A stretch of DNA of 64,000 bases from Treponema sp. (GTDB lineage Bacteria; Spirochaetota; Spirochaetia; Treponematales; Treponemataceae). Positions within the stretch are counted from its first letter, which is position 1; every line of letters starts with the position of its first letter. Shown here piece by piece: positions 8,224 to 17,910 of this stretch. Made by a program: the position numbers and the translations under genes. The notes beneath the pieces were generated by a model. It was not told the origin of the DNA, ran no database searches, and worked only from the letters and a program-made list of their open reading frames with translations. The DNA is taken from assembly GCA_016287815.1 (NCBI GenBank), contig JAEEWW010000004.1, positions 1 through 64,000 of the forward strand. Reading direction: 5' to 3'.

Positions 8224-10095
8224 TCAGCTGAATCTGAACTCTGAAATACCGTCTATTACTTTTTCAAGACTTGCCTTTGTATTTGCAGTTGATTCTGTTG
8301 TAACAGAAATTGCCTGTGAAATATGCAGTGAATAATCCTGAATCTGATTCATGTTGTCATTTACTGCCTGAGTAATATCCTGAAGGTTTTTCATTTCATT
8401 TACAATTTCTGTTCCGCCTGCCATCATGTTATTAGAGCCCTGCTTAACAGAGGTTGTAGAATCTGTAATGCGGTGGATTGCTTCAAGTACCTGCTGGTTT
8501 CCGGCTGTCTGCTCTTCCATCGCGGAAGAAATTACAGATTCCTGCTGTTTAACTGATTGAGCCAGTTCGTAAATATTAACGAATGTATTCTGAACTTTCT
8601 TAATGTCTTCACTAATCTGTGTAATTGATTCAGAAAGCGTCTTTAAGTAAGTTCCGATTGATTTACTCTGTGTTCCAGACTGTTCTGCAAGCTTACGGAT
8701 TTCATCGGCAACAACAGCAAAGCCTTTTCCGCTTTCTCCTGCGTGTGCAGATTCAATTGCCGCATTCATTGCAAGAAGGTTTGTCTGGCTTGAAATGCTC
8801 TGAATAACGTTTGCAGCTTCAAGAATCGTTTCTGATTCCTGATGGATTGAATCAGCTTTTGTAACTGTTTCAGAAATCTGATTCTTTCCGGTTTCTGCCG
8901 CATGAGCAAGATTATTTACAGCCAGACTGTTCTTTTCAAGAATCGTTGTAACGCTGTTAATATTTGCAACCATTTCTTCAACAGCTGCGGAAGATTTTTC
9001 TACGTTAAGAGCCTGTTCTTCTATTTCCTTATTTAAAACCTGAATGCTTTCAAGAATTGTCTTTGAAGAATTGTTTGAAGATGTTACACCATCAACCTGT
9101 TCTTTCATCTTTCCCTGAATGTTGGAAATTGAATTTGTAATGTTTGAAATATTGTTCTTTGTAAGATCCATATTTTCAGCAAGTTCTTCAGAAAGCCGTG
9201 CAGTAGTAACTGTAGAATCATTTATTTCCATAAGAATCTGCTTTGTAGAATCGCACAAAAGGTTCATGTCCTGAATGATTACACCAAGTTCACTTCTGTT
9301 TTTAGGTCGTTCGTGACCTATTGAATAGTCTTTTGAAACAAGTGAAGCTGCTATTTTACTGATTGATGTAACGCAGTCTTTTACGTCTGAAACAAGGCAC
9401 AGTTCAATTACAAAGAAGTATGCAAGTGCGTAAATTGAATACGGTACTGCAATTTTTGCAACATGTCCGACACCTCCTTCAAGGTTTGCAGGAACCGTTA
9501 TAATTGCAAGGAAGAATCCTATTACACCAAGAACGGCAAAAAGAACTGTGAGAAGGTTTCGTTCTGTAATGTTCATTGTAATTTCATCATCCTGGAATGG
9601 AATTTCAATAATTGCAACTTCAAAAAGTCTTATGTTAATTACATAAAAAAGAAGGGCAAAATCAAAAACCGCAGAAAGTGAAAAAAGCATAATTGGTAGC
9701 AGAGGATTTGTATTCTGGAAGTTTGCAAATACAACCTTGCCTGATTTTACAAGCATGGTAACAATAAGCCCCTGTACAAAACCTGAAACAATAGGTCCTG
9801 CAATGTTTACCTTTGCATGGATATGAAGGGCTTTGCCGGTTGCGTGAGCATCTTTTTTACCGCTGCGGTAGTCATAAACAATGTTCTTTAGCCTTATGTT
9901 TGATAAAACAGAACAACCGAATATAAACAAAAAGAATAAAATACTAATCGGCGAAGCTAAAACTCTTGTGTATTCTTTTATTGTAAAAATTCGAGTTGCA
10001 GCTCCCATAAAAGGATAGGCTACAAGCGGTGAAACATATATGGCTGATAGGGTTATATAAACAAGCCATGGTAGTTTTTTTGCAGTTTTTTCCAT
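8224..10095 (-). CDS. Methyl-accepting chemotaxis protein with a multi-pass membrane input domain
   Basis: A 623-residue chemoreceptor. The C-terminal half is a coiled-coil signalling domain with the conserved tip [20 protein letters not shown] followed by [18 protein letters not shown], which binds CheA and CheW. The N-terminal third does not have the usual two helices around a periplasmic sensor. About six hydrophobic segments can be seen (roughly residues 9-30, 47-70, 93-112, 131-155, 184-205 and 216-238). No HAMP domain is obvious. The signal may therefore be sensed within the membrane. A ribosome site (AGGGAG) precedes ATG 10095. Confidence 0.88.
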   Translation of the reverse strand: MEKTAKKLPWLVYITLSAIYVSPLVAYPFMGAATRIFTIKEYTRVLASPISILFFLFIFGCSVLSNIRLKNIVYDYRSGKKDAHATGKALHIHAKVNIAGPIVSGFVQGLIVTMLVKSGKVVFANFQNTNPLLPIMLFSLSAVFDFALLFYVINIRLFEVAIIEIPFQDDEITMNITERNLLTVLFAVLGVIGFFLAIITVPANLEGGVGHVAKIAVPYSIYALAYFFVIELCLVSDVKDCVTSISKIAASLVSKDYSIGHERPKNRSELGVIIQDMNLLCDSTKQILMEINDSTVTTARLSEELAENMDLTKNNISNITNSISNIQGKMKEQVDGVTSSNNSSKTILESIQVLNKEIEEQALNVEKSSAAVEEMVANINSVTTILEKNSLAVNNLAHAAETGKNQISETVTKADSIHQESETILEAANVIQSISSQTNLLAMNAAIESAHAGESGKGFAVVADEIRKLAEQSGTQSKSIGTYLKTLSESITQISEDIKKVQNTFVNIYELAQSVKQQESVISSAMEEQTAGNQQVLEAIHRITDSTTSVKQGSNNMMAGGTEIVNEMKNLQDITQAVNDNMNQIQDYSLHISQAISVTTESTANTKASLEKVIDGISEFRFS

Positions 10096-10251
10096 AAAAA
10101 ATTGTGCTCCCTGATTTTATGATGAAGATTAAAATCTCCATCTTTAATTTTATCTTAATATCTACTATACGTCAAATTATCCATATTAACTCTTTATAAA
10201 ATTATGGTTTACAGAATAAAGAATCTGCTGTCGTCTTTTTTCATTATTCTG

Positions 10252-11652
10252 TTAAAACTGAATTGTGCCGTCTGCCAGTAAATCCAGAAAAATCATGCCG
10301 ATTTCCGGGTCAAATTTCTTGCCAAGATTGCCGTAAATTTCTTTTTTAATTTCTTCAGGAGACATTTTTGTTTTGTAAGAGCGTCTGCTGTTCATCGCAT
10401 CAAAAGAGTCTGCAATACAGATTATTCGTCCTACCAGAGGAATTTCGTTTCCTCTAAGCCCTCGCGGATAGCCTTTACCGTCCCAGCGTTCATGGTGATA
10501 AACGGCTCCGTCAATTATATTTGGAATTGAAGTAAACTGATTTAAGATTTCAGCCCCTTTTACTGCATGGGTTTTCATTATCTTGAATTCTTCTTCTGAT
10601 AGATTTCCCGGTTTACTTAAAATTGAATCCGGGATGTAAATCTTTCCGCAGTCGTGCATTAAGGCGATGTAATAGATATTTTCACATTCTTCTTCACTTT
10701 TACCCATTGCCTCGGCAATTTTTACAGAATATTCTGCAACGCGAACAGAATGGTCTTTGGTAATAGAATCTTTTGCATCGATAAATTTAATAAACGCGAG
10801 CATTGACTGCTGTATAATCTGATTGTCATGGTGCCGCTGCTCTTTACTGCGTTTTTCTATTAAAGCTGTTCTGTAGCTTTTATAATAGGCGAACACAGCC
10901 GTTAAAATCCAGATTGCACATAACAAAACTATTATTATAAATGAGTTTTGATTTCTTATGTTAGATTTTAACCTGTAGGTAAAAAGCGCCTGATTAAAAA
11001 CAGGAACATCAAGCGGTTTTTTTGTTTTTTCATCAACTTTTGTATAGATTATGAAACCAAATGTTTTTGAGGATTCTTCCCCATAATTCGGGGCATAAAA
11101 AAAGTCTTCAAATTCTGTAATGCTCGGGTGATATATTATTGTATCTCCGGCTGAAAGAGGAATCAGGATATCTGAGCCCGAAACCAAATGATCCAGAATA
11201 ACGGTATCAGCTTCGCGTGTAAATTTTCTTAAATCTATGGTCTGTTTGGAAAGAATACTATTTTGTATCTGATGAATTTCAAGCGAACCGCACCATGCGT
11301 TGTTTATATACATTGAATTTCTGATAGGAATTGAAAGGGTCCAGTCAGAAACTCCGTAATTTGTCCGGTTTGTAATAACAATGTCGTAGGTAATGCCTGC
11401 GTACTGTTCTGAATAGATTTTTCCGTCTTTATCCTTAAAGTCAACCTGCTTTATCCATGTATCAGCAGGACCGCCGCGAGGGCAGATTTTAAGACCTATA
11501 TCATTTTCTGTCTGACCGAATGAGGCATTAGAATAAGTTGTACTTCTGCTTCGAGTGTTAAAATGTGATACAGAAGAAATCAGAAGAGAAACTGCCAGAA
11601 TGAGAATGAGCAGACTGAGTGAAAACACCGGGATAATAATATTTCTTTTCAT
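10252..11652 (-). CDS. HD-GYP domain protein with periplasmic CBM2-like region (putative cyclic-di-GMP phosphodiesterase)
   Basis: A 466-residue protein starting at ATG 11652. A longer in-frame start at 11730 is rejected because an extended -10 promoter lies inside that extension. A membrane helix (about residues 7-27) leads to a periplasmic region of about 200 residues with the pattern ITNRTNYGVSDWTLSIPI...NAWCG, resembling a family 2 cellulose-binding module. A second helix (about 238-258) precedes the HD-GYP domain, with HDCGK and HHERWDGKGYP (about residue 386). HD-GYP enzymes degrade cyclic-di-GMP; the module hints at control by polysaccharide contact. The CBM2 match is by eye. Confidence 0.85.
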   Translation of the reverse strand: MKRNIIIPVFSLSLLILILAVSLLISSVSHFNTRSRSTTYSNASFGQTENDIGLKICPRGGPADTWIKQVDFKDKDGKIYSEQYAGITYDIVITNRTNYGVSDWTLSIPIRNSMYINNAWCGSLEIHQIQNSILSKQTIDLRKFTREADTVILDHLVSGSDILIPLSAGDTIIYHPSITEFEDFFYAPNYGEESSKTFGFIIYTKVDEKTKKPLDVPVFNQALFTYRLKSNIRNQNSFIIIVLLCAIWILTAVFAYYKSYRTALIEKRSKEQRHHDNQIIQQSMLAFIKFIDAKDSITKDHSVRVAEYSVKIAEAMGKSEEECENIYYIALMHDCGKIYIPDSILSKPGNLSEEEFKIMKTHAVKGAEILNQFTSIPNIIDGAVYHHERWDGKGYPRGLRGNEIPLVGRIICIADSFDAMNSRRSYKTKMSPEEIKKEIYGNLGKKFDPEIGMIFLDLLADGTIQF

Positions 11653-11677
11653 ATAGTTACCGTACTTTTTATATACT

Positions 11678-11708
11678 TTAATTATAACACGTTTTTTTAC
11701 TTTTGAAA
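11678..11708 (-). promoter_or_regulatory. Extended -10 promoter of the HD-GYP gene
   Basis: On the minus strand TGTTATAAT (extended -10, TATAAT at 11681-11686) with a weak -35, TTTCAA, 16 bases upstream. It predicts a leader of about 22 bases before ATG 11652. Confidence 0.4.
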
Positions 11709-11824
11709 GCCCATACAGCAAACATGACAAAAGATACTACTATCAATTATGAAAATAAAATGCTAATATATGGCAGATTTATAAAGGCCCGGGGTTTTGC
11801 CTTGAGCTTTAATATGGAGAGATT

Positions 11825-12685
11825 ATGAAAAAGATTATCAGCGGAAAGGTTCGTGAAGTTTATGACCTTGAAGACGGCAGAATGGTAATTGTTACCACAG
11901 ACAGAATTTCAGCTTTTGATGTAATTCTTCCTACGATGATTACTGATAAAGGTAAAGTTCTTAATGCGTTGTCAAACTTCTGGTTTGAATACACAAAAGA
12001 TATCGTAAAAAATCATATGATTTCTTCAGATTTAAAAGATATGCCGTCTGATTTTCAGAAACCGGAATATGAAGGAAGAACGATTCTGGTTAAAAAATTA
12101 AAGATGATTCCTTATGAAGTTATCGTACGCGGTTATATGTTCGGCTCAATGTACGAAGCCTATAAAAAAGGTGAAGAATTCCTTGGTCATAAATTTGATA
12201 AAGAATACAAGCAGGCTGAAAAACTTGACTGCCCGATTGTAACACCTTCTACAAAAGCCGCAGAAGGCCATGATATAAATGTAACGATTGATTACATGAA
12301 AGAAGATTTGGATAAAAAATATCCGGGTAAGGATTTAGGTTCAAAGATTGAAAAAACTGCCCTTGCTATTTATAAAAAATGCTATGAGCATGCGTTAAAA
12401 AACGGCATTATCATTGCAGATACAAAATTTGAATTTGGGCTTGATGAAGAAGGAAACCTTGTTTTAGGCGATGAAGTTCTTACGCCTGATTCAAGCCGTT
12501 TCTGGAATGCCAAAGAATATAAGGTTGGAACAAGCCCTGCAAGCTATGATAAACAGTTTGTTCGTGACTGGCTTAAGGCAAATAATCTTGCAGGCGATGC
12601 TTCTATAAAAAGCGTTCCGGAAGATGTTGTAGCAAAAACTTCAGAAATCTACCGTGAATGCCAGAGACTTATCTGTCATAACTAG
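11825..12685 (+). CDS. purC: Phosphoribosylaminoimidazole-succinocarboxamide (SAICAR) synthase
   Basis: This 286-residue enzyme joins CAIR and aspartate with ATP in purine synthesis. It starts with SGKVREVYDLEDGRMVIVTTDRISAFDVILP, the PurC nucleotide-binding start, followed by LVKKLKMIPYEVIVRGYMFGS and ADTKFEFGLDEEGNLVLGDEVLTPDSSRFW; each stretch is nearly identical to family consensus. The C-terminal part of about 290-residue PurC forms is present. A GGAGAG site precedes ATG 11825. It stands alone without other pur genes nearby. Confidence 0.96.
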   Translation: MKKIISGKVREVYDLEDGRMVIVTTDRISAFDVILPTMITDKGKVLNALSNFWFEYTKDIVKNHMISSDLKDMPSDFQKPEYEGRTILVKKLKMIPYEVIVRGYMFGSMYEAYKKGEEFLGHKFDKEYKQAEKLDCPIVTPSTKAAEGHDINVTIDYMKEDLDKKYPGKDLGSKIEKTALAIYKKCYEHALKNGIIIADTKFEFGLDEEGNLVLGDEVLTPDSSRFWNAKEYKVGTSPASYDKQFVRDWLKANNLAGDASIKSVPEDVVAKTSEIYRECQRLICHN

Positions 12686-12697
12686 TTTTTTGCGATA

Positions 12698-12733
12698 AAA
12701 AAAGCGCGGACGGCGAATGCCGTCCGCGCTTTT
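12698..12733. terminator. Bidirectional terminator between purC and the convergent chemoreceptor gene
   Basis: A perfect 14-bp stem AAAGCGCGGACGGC with loop GAAT, flanked by A-rich and T-rich tails on the two sides, so it can serve both convergent genes. Confidence 0.85.
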
Positions 12734-12751
12734 AAATTATTCTAAACTGAC

Positions 12752-14902
12752 TTAAACGGTAAATAAGTCTATCTGAGTTCCAATTTGCAGAATGGAATTA
12801 TTAATCTGTTCTGTAATCTCACCAAGTGACGATTCATTCTTTTCAATTTGCATTGCTTTATCTGCAATTGTAAGAACGCTGTCTTGTATCTGACCTGTAG
12901 CATTCTGCAGGTTTTTAACTTCTTCCAGAATTGCCTGATTTCCTGCGGCCATTTCTTTAGAAGCATTCTTTACTTCTGCCGTGCTGTCGTTCATTTCGTG
13001 TAATGAATCACCAATCTGCTGTGAACCTGTCTGCTGTTCGCTCATGGCTTCTTTTATCTGCTGAACAAGTTTATCTGTTTCCTGAATCTGAGTAGATACA
13101 CTAAGGAATATTTCGCTTGATTCTGCAGAAGATGCAACTACTTCGCTGATAGATTCTTTTATTTTATTCAGCTGTTCACCGATTGTCTTAGACTGACTTG
13201 TAGAAGTTTCAGAAAGCTTTCTGATTTCATCGGCAACAACAGAAAAACCTTTTCCCGCTTCACCTGCGTGTGCAGCTTCTATTGCGGCATTCATTGCAAG
13301 AAGGTTAGTCTGAGATGCAATGTTTGCAATAGCTGTATTTGCATCCTGGAGCATTTCTGACTGGCTTTCTATCAACTGAATGCGTTCATTTACGTCTTTC
13401 TGCTTTGCAGAACCGCTTTGAGCCCTTGCTTCCAGTGCTTTGAAAGACGTTGCCATTTTATCCATGGACTGATTTACAGAAGTAATATTTCCGAGCATCT
13501 GTTCTACAGCAGCAGATGCCTGTGTAACTCCCGCAGATTGAGTTTCAATCATTTTTTCAAGTGATGAAATGTTTGATGCTATCTCGTTTACAGCTCCTGC
13601 CGTTTCATTTACACCGGCACTCTGTAATTTGAATTGACCTGCGATATTTGAAATATTTATAAGGATCTGCTTTATTGAAGCGGAAGTTTCTTTTGTAGTT
13701 GCGTTTAAATTCTCTCCGGCCGCATGTAAAACTGTTTCTGTCTGTTTAATATTTGAAACAATTCCCTGAAGTTTTTCTGTAAACTGGTTAAAGCCGTCTA
13801 CAACACCGCCAACTTCGTCTTTGCTTTTGGAAACAATTCTTTTTGTAAGGTCTGCATTTCCTGTTGCAACTTCCTTAATAGCTTTTCGTACAGTACGAAG
13901 AGGCCTTATAGCCTGAGCAATTGCAAGACCAACGATAAATACAGAAAGAACAGTGATGATTGCAACACATATTAAAATCATGGCCTTCATCATATTAAGC
14001 TGAGATAAAAAGTCTTTCAGCGGAACTTCATTTGCTACAACCCATTTCGTACCGGAAATGCGCTCAAAGGCAATCATATACCGCTGTCCGTTTTTCCTAT
14101 AAGTTACATATCCCTGATCTTTTGTCTTTATGAGGTTAACGGCTGCTTCATATTCTTTTTGCCCGCTTTGTTCTGCAACAGTAAAGATATTTTCTGTTGT
14201 ATATTCTTCAAGTTTTGATTCTTTTAATAGATATTTTTCTGACGCTACAAGAATTCCAGGGGAGTGAAGTTCAGAATATGCTTCATTAGCTCCGCCTTTT
14301 CCGTCCTGCATGGAAATAATAAATGCTGAGCGGTTATTGCCGGCTACATGTTCAGTTGTAAGCTGGCTCATTTTAAGTCCGTCTACTACACAGAAAATTA
14401 CGTTTATAATATTGTTTGATTTATCAAAAACTGGTACGGAATAAAAAATTGCAGGAGAGTTTGTAACTTTATTTACAAACGGATCTGTCATAAAGCGTTT
14501 ACCTGTTTTTTTAGGCGCCGAAAAATAATTTCGTTCTGCAAATGAAATCAACTTTGCGCCGTTATTAATATAGGCATTTCCTTTACTGTCCAGAATACAT
14601 ACATCGATATAATCTTTGTCGATACTGAGGGCTGCATAAATTGTATGGGTTTTATCAAGTAAATCAATTTCAGGATTTTTTATATCCGGCAAAGCTGCCA
14701 GGGTTTCAAGCATTTTAAATTCTTTTTCGTTAGAAGCCTTTATTGCATCTGCTGTTGCATGTACAGATTCTACAAGGGCTTTTGCCATTTCTTTTTCAAG
14801 TCCCTGATTAGCACTTTGTATTGCAATAAAGGTTATTGAAGCGAACGAAACTAGCATTACGACACAAACAATTATACTGATTTTGGCTCTTAAGCTTTTC
14901 AT
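12752..14902 (-). CDS. Methyl-accepting chemotaxis protein with periplasmic dCache-type sensor
   Basis: This 716-residue receptor has the classic layout: helix 1 (about residues 8-29), a periplasmic region of about 270 residues with Cache-like features ([32 protein letters not shown]), helix 2 (about 305-330), HAMP (about 331-385) and a signalling domain with tip [19 protein letters not shown] and [16 protein letters not shown]. dCache domains usually bind amino acids or other small ligands. A ribosome site AAGGAG lies just before ATG 14902, immediately preceded by a perfect palindrome that may be an operator. Confidence 0.93.
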   Translation of the reverse strand: MKSLRAKISIIVCVVMLVSFASITFIAIQSANQGLEKEMAKALVESVHATADAIKASNEKEFKMLETLAALPDIKNPEIDLLDKTHTIYAALSIDKDYIDVCILDSKGNAYINNGAKLISFAERNYFSAPKKTGKRFMTDPFVNKVTNSPAIFYSVPVFDKSNNIINVIFCVVDGLKMSQLTTEHVAGNNRSAFIISMQDGKGGANEAYSELHSPGILVASEKYLLKESKLEEYTTENIFTVAEQSGQKEYEAAVNLIKTKDQGYVTYRKNGQRYMIAFERISGTKWVVANEVPLKDFLSQLNMMKAMILICVAIITVLSVFIVGLAIAQAIRPLRTVRKAIKEVATGNADLTKRIVSKSKDEVGGVVDGFNQFTEKLQGIVSNIKQTETVLHAAGENLNATTKETSASIKQILINISNIAGQFKLQSAGVNETAGAVNEIASNISSLEKMIETQSAGVTQASAAVEQMLGNITSVNQSMDKMATSFKALEARAQSGSAKQKDVNERIQLIESQSEMLQDANTAIANIASQTNLLAMNAAIEAAHAGEAGKGFSVVADEIRKLSETSTSQSKTIGEQLNKIKESISEVVASSAESSEIFLSVSTQIQETDKLVQQIKEAMSEQQTGSQQIGDSLHEMNDSTAEVKNASKEMAAGNQAILEEVKNLQNATGQIQDSVLTIADKAMQIEKNESSLGEITEQINNSILQIGTQIDLFTV

Positions 14903-14918
14903 AGAATACGCTCCTTGC

Positions 14919-14930
14919 GTTAACGTTAAC
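14919..14930. promoter_or_regulatory. Perfect 12-bp palindrome, putative operator for the chemoreceptor gene
   Basis: GTTAACGTTAAC sits just upstream of the ribosome site of the dCache receptor. It is downstream of a possible minus-strand promoter (TTGATA, 17 bases, TAAACT). A site here would block transcription if bound by a LacI-type or similar repressor. The regulator is unknown. Confidence 0.35.
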
Positions 14931-15002
14931 CCACGTCATTTTTAGTTTAAATTACTTTTTTTTATTTATCAAGGAAAATATCTAAAAGAACAGATTATTA
15001 AA

Positions 15003-15053
15003 TACAAAAAAAAATAAAGAGAATCCCTAAAATCGATTTTTTAGAGATTCTCT
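15003..15053 (-). terminator. Terminator of the sugar ABC transporter operon
   Basis: Stem AGAGAATC with complement GATTCTCT (15018-15025 and 15046-15053) plus an inner CTAAAA pairing. On the minus strand it is followed by TTTATTTTTTTTT. It lies 20 bases after the permease stop. Confidence 0.8.
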
Positions 15054-15072
15054 GAAAATACACTTAAAAGTG

Positions 15073-16254
15073 CTAGCGTGATTTTTTGCGCTTTGAAACT
15101 ACGTCAAAAATTACAGCTGCAAGAAGTACAAGACCTTTTACTGCGCGCTGCCAGTTCATGTCAATACCAAGAATTGACATACCGTTGTTCAAAACACCCA
15201 TGAAAACAGCTCCTACTACAGCACCTGCTACGGTTCCTGTTCCGCCATATGCCGAAGCACCGCCGATAAAGCAGGAAGCGATGGCATCCATTTCGTAGCT
15301 CTGACCTGCAACCGGGTTTGCAGCATTAAAGCGTGCAACGCAGACAAGTGCTGCAACGGCAGCAAGGAAGCCCATGTTTGTATATGCAAAGAACATTACG
15401 TTGTTTGTGTTAACGCCTGAAAGCTGTGCAGCCTTTGCGTTACCACCGATTGCATAAAGGTAGCGGCCAGGAACTGTATTCTGTGTAAAGTAAGAATAAG
15501 CTCCTACAATTACAGCAAGCAGAATCAAAACAACAGGAATACCGCGGTCATTTGCAAGGAACTGACCTACAATAAGGATTACTGCGCAAAGTACAATAAG
15601 CTTTGTGATGAAAGAACTTACAGGTTCTACTGTATAACCGGCTTTTGCCTTTTTAACGCGGCTTGCAATTTCTGCAATTATATAGATTACACAGCAAATG
15701 ATGGCAACTGCCATTGTAAGTACAAAAATTGCTGATTTTTCAGGTGTTCCGCTTGGAAGGTAACTTGCAAACAGTTTTAAGTATTTTTCCGGGAACGGAG
15801 AAATTGTAAGACCATCAAGGATGATTGTTGCAACACCACGCCACAAAAGCATACCCGCAAGGGTAGTGATGAACGGCGGAATGTGTACATAGGCAATAAA
15901 GAATCCGTGGAAAGCACCGATTGCAATACCTGTTAAAAGACAAACCGGAATTGCAACTGTGTTCGGTAAGCCCAGGCGGACAACAAGTACACCTGCTAAA
16001 GCACCTACAAGTGCTACTACAGAACCAACTGACAAATCGATATTGCCGCCGGTAAGAATACACAGAAGCATACCTGCTGCAAGAATTACAACATATGCGT
16101 TCTGGTTTATTATGTTAGTAATATTAGCCGGCGCAAACAGAGAACCGTGATCTGTTGCAACGATTAAAACCTGGAACAACAGCATTACACCAAGAAGAAC
16201 AAAAACCATTGTATTGTTCTTTAATGTCTTTTTAATATTAAGCGTATTTCCCAT
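15073..16254 (-). CDS. mmsB: Monosaccharide ABC transporter permease (MmsB/GguB type)
   Basis: This inner-membrane permease of 393 residues has about ten hydrophobic segments and the family hallmark GGNIDLSVGSVVALVGALAG. It also has the conserved C-terminal block ASCFIGGASAYGGTGTVAGA. It belongs to the BPD_transp_2 group (XylH, RbsC, MglC, GguB) and its length fits the long MmsB/GguB form. The second of two adjacent ATG codons (16254) is preferred because GGAG lies six bases before it. It is the last gene of the chvE-mmsA-mmsB operon. Confidence 0.9.
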   Translation of the reverse strand: MGNTLNIKKTLKNNTMVFVLLGVMLLFQVLIVATDHGSLFAPANITNIINQNAYVVILAAGMLLCILTGGNIDLSVGSVVALVGALAGVLVVRLGLPNTVAIPVCLLTGIAIGAFHGFFIAYVHIPPFITTLAGMLLWRGVATIILDGLTISPFPEKYLKLFASYLPSGTPEKSAIFVLTMAVAIICCVIYIIAEIASRVKKAKAGYTVEPVSSFITKLIVLCAVILIVGQFLANDRGIPVVLILLAVIVGAYSYFTQNTVPGRYLYAIGGNAKAAQLSGVNTNNVMFFAYTNMGFLAAVAALVCVARFNAANPVAGQSYEMDAIASCFIGGASAYGGTGTVAGAVVGAVFMGVLNNGMSILGIDMNWQRAVKGLVLLAAVIFDVVSKRKKSR

Positions 16255-16283
16255 CATTATCTCCTATAAAACTCCGAGTCAGC

Positions 16284-17828
16284 TTATTTTGCGGCTGCGG
16301 ATTTTCCTGAATTGATTATTTCAGCCATGATTTTTTCCTGCGTTGCTTCTTTTCCGTCCATTTCAGCAACCATGCGTCCTTCATTCATTACATAAATGCG
16401 GTCGCACATACCAAGAAGCTCAGGCATTTCTGAAGAAATCATAATAACTGATTTTCCTTCTGAAACCATTTTATTGATGATGCAGTAGATTTCGTATTTT
16501 GCACCTACGTCAATACCACGTGTCGGTTCATCAAGAATAAGAATATCAGGTTCTGCAAACAGCCATTTTCCAAGAAGAACTTTCTGCATGTTTCCGCCGG
16601 AAAGGTTTCCAACATCTTCTTCAACAGAAGAACACTTGGTATGCATTTCTGCAGACATTTCTTTAGAAACTTTGCGTTCTTCATCAAAGTTGATTATATA
16701 GTGCTTTGAAATTTTTTCCGGGCTTGCAGAAGTTGTGTTCCGGCTGATTGATTCAGTAAGGATAAGTCCGTTGCCTTTTCTGTCTTCCGTTACATATGCA
16801 ATTTTATGTTTGATTGCAGATTTTATAGTAGGGAAGGTAACTTCCTTGCCATTTAAGTAGATGTGACCGTGAATGTTTGTTCCGTATGCACGACCGAACA
16901 GACTCATGGCAAGTTCTGTGCGTCCGGCACCCATAAGGCCTGAAATTCCAAGAACTTCGCCTTTACGCAGGTTAAAGCTTACATTGTCACATACTTTAAT
17001 TCCCTCAAATACAGGGTGATCTACGTTCCAGTCCTTAACTTCAAAGCAGATTTCACCAATATGAGGTTCGCGTTTAGGGAATCGGTCTGTAAGACTTCTT
17101 CCTACCATTGCGGAAATAATTGTATCTTCTGAAAAATTGTCTTTTTTCTTATCAAGGGTTGTAATTGAACAACCGTCGCGGATAACGGTAATTTTATCTG
17201 CAACATAAGAAATTTCATTTAATTTATGTGAAATAATAATGGATGTCATTCCCTGTTTTTTAAATTCAAGGAGTAAATCCAAAAGCTGTTTTGCTTCGGT
17301 ATCATTTAAAGATGCAGTTGGTTCATCCAATATTAAAAGTTTTACGTGTTTACCAAGCGCTTTTGCAATTTCAACAAGCTGCTGTTTTCCAACACCAATG
17401 TCTTTGATTAAAGTTTTTGATGATTCGTTAAGACCGACCATTTTTAAAAGTTCATCGGCCTTATCAAAAGTTTCTGCCCAGTTGATTTTAGCTTTTGAAC
17501 CACGTTCATTTCCAAGGAACATGTTTTCGCCGATCGTCAGTAAAGGAACAAGCGCTAATTCCTGATGAATAATTACAATACCTTTTTCTTCACTGTCTCT
17601 GATTGTTTGAAACTTACAAATATTACCATCGTAGATAATGTCACCGTCATATGTTCCGTACGGATAAATTCCACTCAAAACATTCATTAAAGTTGATTTT
17701 CCGGCACCGTTTTCACCGCAAATTGCGTGAATTTCACCTTCTTCAACTACAAGGTTTACATTATCAAGAGCCTTAACACCCGGAAAGATTTTGGTAATAT
17801 TTTTCATTTCCAATAATGTATTTGCCAT
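16284..17828 (-). CDS. mmsA: Monosaccharide ABC transporter ATP-binding protein, tandem ATPase (MmsA/GguA/XylG type)
   Basis: A 514-residue protein with two ABC domains in tandem. The first has Walker A GENGAGKST, signature variant IGVGKQQLVEIAKAL and Walker B LLILDEPTASL. The second has the degenerate Walker A GLMGAGRTEL, signature LSGGNMQKVLLGKWL and ILDEPTRGIDVG. This asymmetric pair is typical of sugar importers of the XylG/MglA/RbsA group. It lies 29 bases upstream of the permease. A hairpin-T terminator between chvE and this gene probably makes its expression lower than that of the binding protein. Confidence 0.92.
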   Translation of the reverse strand: MANTLLEMKNITKIFPGVKALDNVNLVVEEGEIHAICGENGAGKSTLMNVLSGIYPYGTYDGDIIYDGNICKFQTIRDSEEKGIVIIHQELALVPLLTIGENMFLGNERGSKAKINWAETFDKADELLKMVGLNESSKTLIKDIGVGKQQLVEIAKALGKHVKLLILDEPTASLNDTEAKQLLDLLLEFKKQGMTSIIISHKLNEISYVADKITVIRDGCSITTLDKKKDNFSEDTIISAMVGRSLTDRFPKREPHIGEICFEVKDWNVDHPVFEGIKVCDNVSFNLRKGEVLGISGLMGAGRTELAMSLFGRAYGTNIHGHIYLNGKEVTFPTIKSAIKHKIAYVTEDRKGNGLILTESISRNTTSASPEKISKHYIINFDEERKVSKEMSAEMHTKCSSVEEDVGNLSGGNMQKVLLGKWLFAEPDILILDEPTRGIDVGAKYEIYCIINKMVSEGKSVIMISSEMPELLGMCDRIYVMNEGRMVAEMDGKEATQEKIMAEIINSGKSAAAK

Positions 17829-17854
17829 GGGACCCCATCCTTTCTTTTCAAACT

Positions 17855-17890
17855 GAAAAAAGGCAAAACGGACATGAGCCCGTTTTGCCT
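17855..17890 (-). terminator. Intra-operon attenuator between chvE and mmsA
   Basis: AGGCAAAACGG (17861-17871) pairs with CCGTTTTGCCT (17880-17890), followed on the minus strand by six T. Partial termination here would give more binding protein than ATPase and permease, as is common in such operons. Confidence 0.75.
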
Positions 17891-17910
17891 GTAATCACTT
17901 ATTAGCTTAA

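Noticed and set aside
10142-10251. Terminator for the HD-GYP gene
   Set aside because: CAGAATAA/TTATTCTG can pair, but the loop is over 20 bases and no T-run follows.
11653-11730. N-terminal extension of the HD-GYP protein
   Set aside because: It contains the promoter's extended -10 box, has no ribosome site and would put a non-signal stretch before the membrane helix.
11731-11824. Purine riboswitch before purC
   Set aside because: A small GC-rich inverted repeat (AAGGC/GCCTT) is present, but the purine aptamer three-way junction and loop motifs are not.
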